A DNA stretch of 64,000 nt, from assembly GCF_002998925.1 (NCBI RefSeq), contig NZ_CP027228.1, positions 124,001 through 188,000 on the forward strand. Direction: 5' to 3'. Positions within the stretch are counted from its first letter, which is position 1; every line of letters begins with the position of its first letter. Positions 1 to 7,265 of the stretch are shown piece after piece. The DNA comes from Mogibacterium diversum. GTDB lineage: Bacteria; Bacillota; Clostridia; Peptostreptococcales; Anaerovoracaceae. The notes beneath the pieces were generated by a model. It was not told where the DNA came from. It saw nothing but the letters and a program-made list of their open reading frames with translations, and searched no databases. A program made the translations under genes and the position numbers.

Positions 1-2
1 AA

Positions 3-404
3 GGAAAAAAGGTCACAAAAATTCTAGTTCGCGGTGGCAAGAACACCATAGTCGATGCTTATGCAAGTGAGACGGCTTACGCGTATACCGAGAAGGGCGA
101 TCGTGCAAAGATAACTGTAAAAATAAAGCGTGATTGGTCCGTCAAGGCTCCGCTAAGGAAGGGAGACCAGGTGGCGATTGCAAAGGTTTATGTCGATGGC
201 AAGTATGTGTCTGACGCACCGCTCGTAGTGAAGCAGAATGTGAGTAAGGGCTGGATAACATCCGAGGCATATATATCTAATCTAGGTGCTATGATATTAG
301 GTCCAGTTCTAGTTGTTTTAATCGTGATTGCTTGCCTAGTGAAAAGGCGCAGAAAGAAAGCTGCAGTGCCAATTGGGAAGCATGATAAGGGCAGGGATAA
401 GTAG
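3..404 (+). CDS. D-alanyl-D-alanine carboxypeptidase, C-terminal part (cut by window start)
   Basis: The open frame runs in from the window edge with no start and ends at TAA. The visible 133 residues look like the C-terminal beta-rich domain of PBP5-type carboxypeptidases (short strands around ILVRGGKNTIV and WSVKAPLRKGDQVA). A single membrane segment (about the last 45-25 residues, AMILGPVLVVLIVIACLV) and a basic cytoplasmic tail follow. In this family the enzyme trims the terminal D-Ala of peptidoglycan stem peptides outside the membrane. The catalytic domain lies outside the window, so the call rests on the C-terminal domain and anchor only. An internal GTG at 171 could be mistaken for a start; the frame is open well upstream of it. 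Confidence 0.7.
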   Translation, partial: GKKVTKILVRGGKNTIVDAYASETAYAYTEKGDRAKITVKIKRDWSVKAPLRKGDQVAIAKVYVDGKYVSDAPLVVKQNVSKGWITSEAYISNLGAMILGPVLVVLIVIACLVKRRRKKAAVPIGKHDKGRDK

Positions 405-435
405 CTAAGCGCATCGTTATATCGCTTGCGACTAC

Positions 436-464
436 TTGCGTACACCATAAGCCTATGCTATAAT
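436..464 (+). promoter_or_regulatory. sigmaA-type promoter of the structured RNA/tRNA-Ser unit
   Basis: TTGCGT at 436-441 and a perfect TATAAT at 459-464 are separated by 17 bases. Transcription would start near 471, just before the base-paired element at 474-562, so the element would be the 5' part of the transcript that carries tRNA-Ser. Confidence 0.75.
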
Positions 465-473
465 GACCTTCGC

Positions 474-562
474 GGTATCCTGCAGAAACTTCCGCCCCCG
501 TCTTGGGCTTAGTTTCTGGTTGAGGCTTTTGACCTTTATTGGTCGTTAGTCTCCAGGATATC
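474..562 (+). ncRNA. candidate structured RNA, three-way junction, unknown family
   Basis: The 89 bases fold as a compact three-way junction. P1 pairs 474-482 with 554-562 (9 bp, one G-U). P2 pairs 483-490 with 511-518 (8 bp, no mismatch), then a 3x2 internal loop and 494-497 with 505-508. P3 pairs 522-527 with 548-553 (6 bp, one G-U), then a 3x3 internal loop and 531-534 with 541-544. Only three bases (519-521) are unpaired at the junction. It starts three bases after the expected transcription start and ends six bases before tRNA-Ser. It lacks the GGAAGCAGC core of SRP RNA and the conserved cores of hammerhead, purine and TPP RNAs. It may be an independent RNA or a structured pre-tRNA leader; the function is unknown. 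Confidence 0.6.
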
Positions 563-568
563 ATTTGT

Positions 569-660
569 GGAGAGGTACCCAAGAGGCTGAAGGGACTGGC
601 TTCGAATACCAGCAGGCGGGTAATTCCCGTGCGGGGGTTCAAATCCCCCTCTCTCCGCCA
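569..660 (+). tRNA. tRNA-Ser (anticodon CGA)
   Basis: The acceptor strands GGAGAGG (569-575) and TCTCTCC pair, CCA is encoded at 658-660, and the T-loop TTCAAAT is flanked by GGGGG/CCCCC. A long variable arm (around GGCGGGTAATTCCCGTG) marks a class II tRNA. The seven-base anticodon loop TTCGAAT places CGA at 603-605, reading UCG serine codons. The top pair of the anticodon stem is a C-A mismatch. It is transcribed behind the structured RNA at 474-562. Confidence 0.93.
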
Positions 661-662
661 TA

Positions 663-697
663 AAAAATAGGTAGCACTTTATGTGCTACCTATTTTT
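663..697 (+). terminator. intrinsic terminator after tRNA-Ser
   Basis: A 15-bp perfect stem (663-677 with 83-97 of the same hundred) closes a five-base loop and ends in a run of T. It starts three bases after the tRNA CCA end. Confidence 0.9.
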
Positions 698-837
698 ATA
701 TGCGAGAAAGATTTCGACCCCGCTGGGGGTTCTGAGGATGTTGGACAGTCCGAATTGGTAAGGCGAAAAGCATTGAAAACAGGACTATCTCAAAAAATAC
801 TAATGCAGACATAACTAATAAGTTGATATGGAGGATT

Positions 838-883
838 TTTACAGTGGTTTGTATTATAATAAGAAATATAAAACTACTGTAAA
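838..883 (+). promoter_or_regulatory. inverted repeat around a -10-like TATAAT; candidate operator
   Basis: The arm TTTACAGTGGTTT (838-850) matches AAACTACTGTAAA (871-883) in inverse orientation with one mismatch per arm. A TATAAT sits at 855-860 between them. I see no good -35 at normal spacing. The Shine-Dalgarno AAAGGAG of the next small gene begins inside the right arm. A dimeric repressor site is the simplest reading, but no regulator is identifiable here. Confidence 0.45.
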
Positions 884-894
884 GGAGATAAACT

Positions 895-1008
895 ATGACA
901 CTTAGCTATAAACCCTTAGTAGATACTTATCTTGAGCTAGGAACATTTTTAGCTAGAAAATTTGATTCTGTTGATGCTATTCCTAATAGCGGTTACATTG
1001 TATTATGA
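895..1008 (+). CDS. 37-residue peptide of unknown function
   Basis: ATG at 895 follows a strong AAAGGAGATAAACT ribosome site at normal spacing and ends at TGA 1006-1008. The product begins MTLSYKPLVDTYLELG and has no membrane segment. Its stop overlaps the ATG of the next gene (ATGA at 1005), suggesting translational coupling. The first residues vaguely recall the N-termini of very short XRE regulators, but no helix-turn-helix can be followed, so it may be a remnant. No function is assigned. Confidence 0.5.
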   Translation: MTLSYKPLVDTYLELGTFLARKFDSVDAIPNSGYIVL

Positions 1009-1331
1009 TAGCGATAACCATAATTATGGCCATTAACATAGTGGCATTGTTGTTTGTGCCTTTATCACCTTTGGTTTTTTTATCAACATTGTTAATGGCA
1101 AAGAAATATAAAAAAAATGACTATGGTGATTTGTTGTCAAAGAAAAATCGTATCGTGAGCTTCGTGGTAACAGTTGCAATAGGAGGAGCATGTGTGGTGT
1201 TGGCATACATACTGCCGTATCATGAATATTATCCCAACATTATTAGAAGATTGTGTGAAACAATTGGAACAATAAATATTTATTTCGCAATAAATATATT
1301 TATTACAAAGAAATCGGTGAGAAGATATTAG
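1005..1331 (+). CDS. small integral membrane protein, unknown
   Basis: The 108-residue product is mostly hydrophobic with three or four likely membrane segments (about residues 4-30, 50-70, 88-102) and a short basic cytoplasmic loop (KKYKKNDYGDLLSKKNR). It starts on the ATGA overlap with the preceding 37-residue frame and is followed after 12 bases by another small membrane protein. No family recognised. The arrangement of a short peptide, a membrane protein and a second membrane protein behind a candidate operator is compatible with a peptide/immunity or signalling module, but nothing proves it. Confidence 0.55.
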   Translation: MIAITIIMAINIVALLFVPLSPLVFLSTLLMAKKYKKNDYGDLLSKKNRIVSFVVTVAIGGACVVLAYILPYHEYYPNIIRRLCETIGTINIYFAINIFITKKSVRRY

Positions 1332-1343
1332 TAGGCATGAATT

Positions 1344-1529
1344 ATGGGAAGTAAGTACAGGTATGTTCTATCAATACTACAAATAGTAGTTGGAATACTT
1401 GCCGCAATGGTTTTTATTAAAACTATTGCATATGGAGGCAAAGTGGAATTGAAACTAATATCGCTAATGGCAATGATATTAGGTGTAGCAAATGGAGTTC
1501 GAGGTATACGTGAAATAAATAAACATTGA
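1344..1529 (+). CDS. two-helix small membrane protein, unknown
   Basis: The 61-residue product MGSKYRYVLSILQ... has two hydrophobic segments (about residues 7-28 and 36-52) separated by a short polar turn, and ends in a charged tail. It lies 12 bases after the previous membrane gene on the same strand, with only a weak ribosome site, so it is probably expressed from the same transcript. A hairpin terminator follows at 1625-1662. No known family recognised. Confidence 0.45.
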   Translation: MGSKYRYVLSILQIVVGILAAMVFIKTIAYGGKVELKLISLMAMILGVANGVRGIREINKH

Positions 1530-1624
1530 TAACAATGATTATTGCAACTCATGATGATAGACTATCCTAATCATGCAATAAGATAATTTCAATGTAAATA
1601 TAACGAAATATTTATAAATAATTC

Positions 1625-1662
1625 AAAAGGCTATTTATCTATTAAAGATATTTAGCTTTTTG
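1625..1662 (+). terminator. intrinsic terminator of the 895-1529 gene group
   Basis: GCTA/TAGC and TATCT/AGATA stems separated by a 2x2 T-T internal loop close a five-base loop and run into TTTTTG. Outer A-U pairs extend the stem. Confidence 0.65.
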
Positions 1663-1885
1663 TATTTTATAAAATTTGAAAGGAGAATTAAAAATGAAAG
1701 AATTAGAAAAAGTAATGAAACAATAGTGAAGATTAAAAATGAAGATTAGACAGGTGGCTTTTATGAAAACTAAATATATTAATTCGCATCGAAATTAAGA
1801 AGTTTTTCCTTTTCTAACCTTTATTGTCAAATTATGCTTATAATAATATAAGACGAGAAATAAAAAAAGCAGCAACAAGGCTGAA
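1663..1885 (+). other. AT-rich stretch with a stray ribosome site and a promoter
   Basis: A good Shine-Dalgarno (GAAAGGAG) precedes an ATG at 1694, but the frame closes after ten codons (1694-1726), so this looks like a gene remnant. Further on, TTGTCA (1824-1829), 17 bases and TATAAG (1847-1852) make a plausible promoter for the peptide and SdpI-like genes that follow. No other coding sequence is visible. Confidence 0.4.
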
Positions 1886-1963
1886 ATGCTTAACCTCATC
1901 ACTGCAACTATCGATTTGATAGCTTCCGTAGCTACATTGATTATAGCAATAAGGTATGGTTAA
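1886..1963 (+). CDS. 25-residue hydrophobic peptide, holin-like-toxin resemblance
   Basis: ATG at 1886 opens a frame that ends at TAA 1961-1963. The peptide is a single hydrophobic helix with the ending TLIIAIRYG, similar in size and pattern to small holin-like or Fst-type membrane toxins. The ribosome site is weak (AAGG), and the open frame continues upstream without a start codon, so it may instead be the tail of a decayed gene. It sits behind the promoter at 1824-1852 and directly before an SdpI-family gene, whose relatives confer immunity to a membrane-active toxin. Confidence 0.3.
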   Translation: MLNLITATIDLIASVATLIIAIRYG

Positions 1964-1979
1964 GGCAAGGGGGATAACA

Positions 1980-2295
1980 ATGACTAGCTTTGACGTTTTT
2001 TTATTAATAGTATTCACAGTTAGTGTATTAACGGGAGCTGCATGCATGTTTGTACCCAGAAATCCAATACTTGGAATTAGAACCGCTTGGTCTGAGTAAC
2101 GATGTCACGTGGAAGAAGAGCAATAAATTTCTAGGCATATTACTAGTAATTGTGGGATTGGTATCTATGATTGCATTTTTTACTATATCCAGCGATATGG
2201 CTGAAATAGTTTTTCTGGTATTACTGATCGCATCTTTCTTGATTAGTGTAATATATTCCAAGTTTGTTTGTGCAAAAGAAAAAGAAAAGCACTGA
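1980..2295 (+). pseudogene. SdpI-family membrane protein, frameshifted
   Basis: A good ribosome site (AAGGGGGATAACA) precedes ATG 1980. The first frame gives a membrane helix followed by NPILGIRTAWS, then stops at TAA 2097. The +1/+2 neighbour frame continues with LSNDVTWKKSNKF and two more membrane helices to TGA 2293-2295. Together they give the SdpI signature (GIRT-W-, then a W-K-N/H motif) and a full-length protein of about 106 residues. The join at 2090-2094 (TGGTCTGAGT) is explained exactly by loss of one CT from TCTCTG. In Bacillus, SdpI protects against the SdpC toxin and sequesters its repressor. As read, the gene is broken; an assembly error is the alternative. Confidence 0.65.
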
Positions 2296-2485
2296 TATCT
2301 AAACTAGCTAAGCCTATTAGATTAACATGTGGCAGGTCTACGCTAACTACCACACAGTTCATAATATCCCATTCGTCGAGATCCTTTTTTATTTCATCGA
2401 CCATCCAAATGTATGAAGCGTAGTCAACTATTACGGCTCCTATACCATCACCATAATAAACCCATTCAGAAACTTGATTGCTCAC
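2243..2485 (-). CDS. hypothetical 80-residue protein
   Basis: GTG at 2485 follows a GGAGAA ribosome site at usable distance on the minus strand. The product begins MSNQVSEWVYYGDGIGAVIVDYAS and looks like a mixed alpha/beta fragment, without signal peptide. Its last 53 bases overlap the end of the SdpI-like frame on the other strand, and the last residues (FLFLLHKQTWNILH) have poor coding quality. It could be a truncated gene whose original end was lost. No family recognised. Confidence 0.3.
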   Translation of the reverse strand: MSNQVSEWVYYGDGIGAVIVDYASYIWMVDEIKKDLDEWDIMNCVVVSVDLPHVNLIGLASLDISAFLFLLHKQTWNILH

Positions 2486-2661
2486 GTAAAAGTTCTCCAG
2501 TCTGTAAAGGTAAAATCTAATTATATTTTAAATCTTTGACCGTAATTTTATGCATTTTAACTGTATTTATATGCCGCAGACCTTATGCAATAACTTTAAT
2601 TCCAATCGCTTATAATGTATCATATTAAGTACTTAGGAAGAGCGTTATCGGAGGACGGCAC

Positions 2662-3432
2662 ATGTATAGAGAATAAATCGCAGCTATTTCGAATGGAGCA
2701 GAAGCTAAGGTTAGACTTCTTAAAGAAAACCCTGGCGGATATATTATCATGTCACTACTCGGAGGAATATACATAGGATTCGGGGTGCTGATTTCGTTTA
2801 CTCTAGGCGGGCAGCTCCAGGGCGCACCTTATGCTAAGCTCGTCATGGCTATATTCTTTAGCGTAGCTCTCAGCCTTATAATAATAGCTGGGGCAGAGCT
2901 CTTTACAGGTAACAACATGATTCTTGCCGTCGGGTATATGAGGCGTAAAGTGACGATTGCCGATGTCCTCAAGATATTTGTCATATGCTGGCTTGGAAAC
3001 GTTATAGGTTCGGCACTTCTCGCTGGACTGTTCAATTTGACCGGTCTATACATAGATGGTACTCAGGCAGCGGTAGTCGGTGCAGCGGCGGTAAAAATGA
3101 CCCTTTCGCCTATCGCACTTCTTACGAGAGGTGCGCTTTGCAACTTCCTCGTGTGCCTTGCGGTGTGGTGCAGCTTTAGATGCAAGACCGATGCAGGCAA
3201 GCTCATCATGGTATTCTGGTGCATCGTTGCGTTCTTTGCCACTGGATTTGAGCACAGCGTTGCTAATATGACGATTCTTGCTCTTGCACTTATTAATAAT
3301 GGCGGGAATGAAGCAGTTACTGTCGGTGGATACCTCTATAATCTCGGACTGGTGTCGCTTGGAAATATGATAGGTGGCGTGCTATTTGTAGCAGTTCCGT
3401 ATATCGTGGCAGCTAAAGAAAAGTCCAAGTAA
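2662..3432 (+). pseudogene. formate/nitrite transporter family channel, nonsense at codon 5
   Basis: A strong GGAGG (2650-2654) lies seven bases before ATG 2662. The frame reads M-Y-R-E, then TAA (2674-2676), then continues open as IAAISNGAEAKVRLLKENP and on to 3432. The part after the stop is clearly an FNT channel: N-terminal amphipathic helix, then six membrane helices with an AELFTGN loop (about residue 75 of the intact product) and a late FEHSVANM motif. These pentamers move formate, nitrite or hydrosulfide across the membrane. Reinitiation at ATG 2749, after a weak GGCGGAT, would give 227 residues lacking only the N-terminal helix. One base change (for example TAC or TAT to TAA) explains the defect; sequencing error cannot be excluded. 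A TATAAT at 2611-2616 may be the -10. Confidence 0.75.
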
Positions 3433-3495
3433 ATTCATGAGGCAACAAGTGAATTCATAAAATGGGATGAAATAAATTAACGTTAATAGAGTAAA

Positions 3496-3521
3496 AGAGG
3501 GGTGGCTAAGCCATCCCTCTT
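3496..3521. terminator. bidirectional hairpin between FNT gene and secreted-protein gene
   Basis: AGAGGGGTGGC and GCCATCCCTCT pair around a three-base loop between two convergent genes. The T-run is short on both strands, so termination strength is uncertain. Confidence 0.6.
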
Positions 3522-3554
3522 ATCGTATTCAAAGTATTTAATTATAAGATTGTG

Positions 3555-4157
3555 CTACTCTTTATAATAAAGTAGAGCGAATTCCCCGTAAACTGGTTTA
3601 TACAGCTTGTAGTTGCTTGAGCCTATGAGTTTTCCAGTCTTCTGTTCGAACATCTTCACCTCGTATTCTTCGACGGTATAGACAGCCCTGAAGCCGATAT
3701 GCTGCACTTTGCTTTTTTCTCCATTTAGGACAATTGGATCAGTTAATTCACTATTAATATCTTGAATAAATAGGCGCTTATATGATAGATTTCCCTCCAT
3801 CCGGTTGTTTAGTCTATCAAGAGCGTACCAACTCATAAAACCGTTAGTGATAAATTTATCCTTATTTACGCGGTAACCTAGCGTATTGCCTGTTACATAT
3901 GCACGAAAGGTTACGGTTCTATCTGGTGTAATTGGTAACCCGTCCACAGTGCTCTCGACATCTTTAGACACTCGCTTATATTGGCTATAATGTTTGTATT
4001 TTCTTACTAGCGTATTTCTGTAATAAACTCCATGGTACTGTTCAGACTTAGTGTCATATTCGTTTGAATGACCAAGTTTAGTGTTACCATAAATTGAAAG
4101 TACAGGCAGAGCTAAAACAATAGCAATCACTATAGCTAATGCTTTTGATTTCTTCAT
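3555..4157 (-). CDS. secreted or membrane-anchored protein, unknown
   Basis: ATG 4157 follows a GGAGGTAGA ribosome site. The 200-residue product begins with a lysine pair and a hydrophobic segment (about residues 5-23), which is either a signal peptide or an anchor; no lipobox cysteine is present. The rest is polar and tyrosine-rich with predicted short strands, consistent with an extracytoplasmic domain. No known family recognised. It stands alone on the minus strand between the FNT gene and the TSCPD/DUF1836 pair. Confidence 0.7.
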   Translation of the reverse strand: MKKSKALAIVIAIVLALPVLSIYGNTKLGHSNEYDTKSEQYHGVYYRNTLVRKYKHYSQYKRVSKDVESTVDGLPITPDRTVTFRAYVTGNTLGYRVNKDKFITNGFMSWYALDRLNNRMEGNLSYKRLFIQDINSELTDPIVLNGEKSKVQHIGFRAVYTVEEYEVKMFEQKTGKLIGSSNYKLYKPVYGEFALLYYKE

Positions 4158-4291
4158 GATTCTACCTCCAGTGCATAAAGTGCACTTTTAATTATAGAGG
4201 TGTTAACTGCTTGTAACCTATAATTACCATATAAACTGATCAGTGTAAATGGGGGGGTAGAAAAAACAATTTAATACAAAAAAAGCAGCAA

Positions 4292-4540
4292 TCACTGCTG
4301 CTCATTTTTGTACTTCTTTAGCGCTTCAGAAAGCTGGTCCGGACATGATGTATCCTTGAATCCGCATTTTATACCCTCTAGTCTTTCGATTACATCATCG
4401 ACCGGCATTCCTTTTACTAGACTGGCTATTCCCTGGGTGTTTCCGGCGCATCCACCTATAAATTCAACTGATTTTACTATGCCGTCCTCAATATCAAGAT
4501 TCAGGAGCTGGGCACAGACACCTTCTGGCTTATATATCAT
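4292..4540 (-). CDS. TSCPD domain protein (TIGR03905-like)
   Basis: The 82-residue product carries the pattern GVCAQLLNLDIEDG, FIGGCAGN, IKCGFKDTSCPDQL, including the TSCPD tetrapeptide that names the domain, with conserved cysteines at about 8, 31, 58 and 64. The domain is also found attached to some ribonucleotide reductases; stand-alone copies are of unknown role, probably metal or redox linked. Its ATG overlaps the last codons of the upstream DUF1836 gene by four bases, so the two are translationally coupled. Confidence 0.85.
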   Translation of the reverse strand: MIYKPEGVCAQLLNLDIEDGIVKSVEFIGGCAGNTQGIASLVKGMPVDDVIERLEGIKCGFKDTSCPDQLSEALKKYKNEQQ

Positions 4541-5070
4541 ACTTTCTTCCTTTCTTCCTTTCTTTCTCGTCTCAGCTTCAGCCTACGCTTCACTATTAGC
4601 TGATAAGCGGCAGCTGTCGCAACGTCTTCTATTACTCTAAAATAATCCTGGGCAGGTTTGGTGTGAGAGATGCTGTCTGCACATGTCGCATCAATCGCAG
4701 CCTCAAGTGTACTGCAGTACAGGTCATAAGATTCGGAGATCTCATATCTGAGGCTATTGTCATCGTCGATAGCCGAAATTAGCTCTGCAATCTCTTGCAC
4801 GTTAAATATCGACTTGAGCGTGACAATTACGAAAAGCCGTGAGATGGCCTCCTTGCCGTACCGACGCTTTACAGGAGGTGGGATGACCCCTAGCTTAACG
4901 TAGTTATTGACCATAGTGCTAGTCAGCAGATAGCTATCTCCGTATGTGTCCTGAAAATGAGGATTTATCAGCGATAGCACCTGATCCATATATAGCGATA
5001 TATCAGGTAGCTCGTCCCAGCGTGGGAGGTGAAGCCTAGTGCTGTCCTGAATCGTTTCTCTCTGTTCCAT
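4537..5070 (-). CDS. DUF1836 domain protein
   Basis: The 177-residue product matches the DUF1836 pattern seen in Firmicutes: LPRWDELPDISLYMDQV near the start, a winged-helix-like LLTSTMVNNYVKLGVIPPPVKRRY segment (about residues 48-72), and IFNVQEIAEL. The middle resembles a MerR/HTH-type DNA-binding fold (TSTMVNNYVKLG followed by a basic R-R-Y), so a regulatory role is likely but not proven. It is the first gene of a two-gene unit with the TSCPD protein. The C-terminus is very basic (KRRLKLRRERKEERKK). Confidence 0.8.
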   Translation of the reverse strand: MEQRETIQDSTRLHLPRWDELPDISLYMDQVLSLINPHFQDTYGDSYLLTSTMVNNYVKLGVIPPPVKRRYGKEAISRLFVIVTLKSIFNVQEIAELISAIDDDNSLRYEISESYDLYCSTLEAAIDATCADSISHTKPAQDYFRVIEDVATAAAYQLIVKRRLKLRRERKEERKKV

Positions 5071-5391
5071 AAGTTCCTTCCAGTTATACTTTCATATAGG
5101 ATAGTATCACAGCTCGCCGTGAGCTTCAAATTTCTAATAACTTGTATTTTTCAACCATTTACACATGTATGCCTGCATAAAAATCAAATTAAATATTGCT
5201 AAATCGTGCTAAATGGAGTATCATACAGCATATACCTAGATTGTAATACTAAATAATATAGTTTTCAAAACCATTTTATATTTTTTCGCAAATCGTGCTC
5301 ACTCGGCATGCCGGAACACTACGCTTTAGTGGCTTTTGGTGGACGGTGTTTTTGTAAGGGGCAAGTGACAGTTGGATAAACGGAGGTAATT
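5071..5391. other. intergenic region between divergent DUF1836 and acyl-CoA ligase genes
   Basis: This 321-base AT-rich stretch must hold the promoters of both genes. I see a short direct repeat (GCTAAAT-GTGCTAAAT near 5200), a GGCATGCC palindrome near 5307, and the GGAGG ribosome site at 5382. No RNA gene, riboswitch or open frame is convincing. Confidence 0.3.
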
Positions 5392-7107
5392 TTGGAGAAT
5401 ATTAGAGAGATAATGGAAGCTGCTGTTAGCGAGTACGGGGCTAACAAGGCGTTCACACTCAAGCTTGGTGATGGAGAGTATCGTGATATTTCCTACAGCA
5501 GATACTATGAGGAGATTAGATGTCTTGGAGAGGCGCTGCTATGTAGAGGCTTCTCGAATACTAGAATCGTCATCATCGGCAAGAATAGCTACAACTGGTA
5601 TCTCGCCAATATGGCAACTTTGTTAACAGACAACATAACTGTGCCGCTCGACAAAGAGCTAAAGCACGATGAGTTTGAAAGCTCGCTCATTCGTAGTGAA
5701 GCAGAGGTTATCTTCTACGATGAGAAGGAGTCGGAGTCCGTCGCTAAAGCAATTTCTAGTGGTAAGACTCGTATTAAGGCTGCGTTTCCGCTATTCAAAG
5801 TCTCTGATAAGACTGATATATATGACCTCACAGTAGAAGGTAGGGAACTCATCGATGGAGGCTCTCGCAAGTATGATGATGTTGTAATCAATCCAGATGA
5901 TATGTCGTTCATGATTTTTACATCTGGAACTACATCCCAGTCTAAGATTGTAATGCTTTCGCAGCGTAATGTTGCTTCTAATGTTGTCAATACTATCGCC
6001 TCTGAGCAGATTTATGATACAGATGTCAATATTTCGCTTCTACCATATCACCACACCTTCGGTCTTACATGCCAGATTATCATGTTTGCTGCGGGTGCGT
6101 CGACTGTATTCTGTGACGGGCTTAAGTATATCCAGCAGAACTTCAAAGAGTATGGAGTATCCATCTTCGTAGGAGTACCGCTTCTCATCGAGACTATGTA
6201 TAGCCGTATCCTTAAGAAGGCTGAGAAGGAAGGCCTTTCTGGCAGGCTCAAAACAATGGGGAAGGTCGTAAGGGTTCTTGGAAAGGCACATATAGATATC
6301 AGAAGAACTGTGTTTAAGGGAGTTCTCGAGGCGTTCGGTGGAAAGCTTCGCATGGTAATCCTAGGAGCGGCTGCTGCTGATCCAGAGTGCATTAAGGGCT
6401 GGAATGACTTCGGCGTTATATGTCTACAGGGTTATGGTCTGACAGAGACCTCGCCGGTGCTCTCTGCAGAGAGACCTGCGTATAGAAGACCTGGTTCCGT
6501 AGGAATTCCAATCGAAGGTGTTGGAATGGACATCTACGAGCCTGATGAGAACGGCATCGGAGAGATAATCGCTCGCGGAGAGAACATCATGCTCGGTTAC
6601 TATGGTAATGAAGAGGCGACGAACGAGTGCATTTACGATGGTTGGTTCCACACAGGAGACCTCGGATATAAGGATAAGGACGGATACTTTTATATCACAG
6701 GCCGCAAGAAGAACGTAATCGTACTGATGAATGGAAAGAACGTATTCCCTGAGGAAATCGAGCAGGAGCTAAATGTACTTCCATACAAAGAAGAAGCGAT
6801 TATCGTCGGTATTCCGAACGCCGAGGATGAGCGTGACCTCGTAGTCACACTTAAGCTCGTTTATAATCCAGAGGAATTTGAGGGCAAGACGCCTGAAGAA
6901 ATCAACGCGATAGTAAAGGCTGATGTTGAGAAAATCAATGACAAGCTTCCTCCGTACAAGAGAATCAAGAGAGTATACACAACTGATGAACCTATGGAGA
7001 AGACAAGTACCCAGAAGGTAAAGAGATTCGTTGAGACTCAGAAGATTATCGATGAGGAGAAGGCTGAAAAGCTACGCAGGGAAGAGGCTAAGTCTGAAGA
7101 GGCATAA
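5392..7107 (+). CDS. long-chain acyl-CoA synthetase-like AMP-forming ligase
   Basis: TTG 5392 is the start because CGGAGG lies seven to nine bases before it. The 571-residue product is a full ANL-superfamily enzyme. It has the ATP-binding loop FTSGTTSQSK (about residue 178), YGLTETSPV (about 350), the hinge region GWFHTGDLGY and GYFYITGRKKNVI (about 420-445), and a late lysine-containing segment (EKTSTQKVKR, about 540). Family members activate a carboxylate with ATP and transfer it to CoA or a carrier protein. Substrate is not evident; long-chain fatty acid is the best guess. It is the only biosynthetic gene in its neighbourhood and is followed by a tiny open frame. Confidence 0.85.
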   Translation: MENIREIMEAAVSEYGANKAFTLKLGDGEYRDISYSRYYEEIRCLGEALLCRGFSNTRIVIIGKNSYNWYLANMATLLTDNITVPLDKELKHDEFESSLIRSEAEVIFYDEKESESVAKAISSGKTRIKAAFPLFKVSDKTDIYDLTVEGRELIDGGSRKYDDVVINPDDMSFMIFTSGTTSQSKIVMLSQRNVASNVVNTIASEQIYDTDVNISLLPYHHTFGLTCQIIMFAAGASTVFCDGLKYIQQNFKEYGVSIFVGVPLLIETMYSRILKKAEKEGLSGRLKTMGKVVRVLGKAHIDIRRTVFKGVLEAFGGKLRMVILGAAAADPECIKGWNDFGVICLQGYGLTETSPVLSAERPAYRRPGSVGIPIEGVGMDIYEPDENGIGEIIARGENIMLGYYGNEEATNECIYDGWFHTGDLGYKDKDGYFYITGRKKNVIVLMNGKNVFPEEIEQELNVLPYKEEAIIVGIPNAEDERDLVVTLKLVYNPEEFEGKTPEEINAIVKADVEKINDKLPPYKRIKRVYTTDEPMEKTSTQKVKRFVETQKIIDEEKAEKLRREEAKSEEA

Positions 7108-7236
7108 ATAAAAAGAAGGGGGCTCAATCTTAGAAATGCAAGAGATTTAATAATAGCAGCGGGGATATTTGTTGCTATTGTAGGAGTAGCTTTTTTTGCT
7201 CCCGAGGCGCTCCCAGGAGCATTAGCATTGATTTAG
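7108..7236 (+). other. open frame for a small membrane peptide without a canonical start
   Basis: Directly after the ligase stop, the same frame stays open to TAG 7234-7236 and reads LNLRNARDLIIAAGIFVAIVG and onward: a short basic head and one long hydrophobic helix ending APEALPGALALI. AGAAGGGGG at 7112-7120 is a fine ribosome site, but the codons at the right distance are CTC, AAT and CTT, not a start. Either a start codon was mutated, or CTT/CTC is used, or the peptide is no longer made. Confidence 0.35.
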
Positions 7237-7265
7237 TTAATGTTAATACTAATGCGGAGGTGGTT

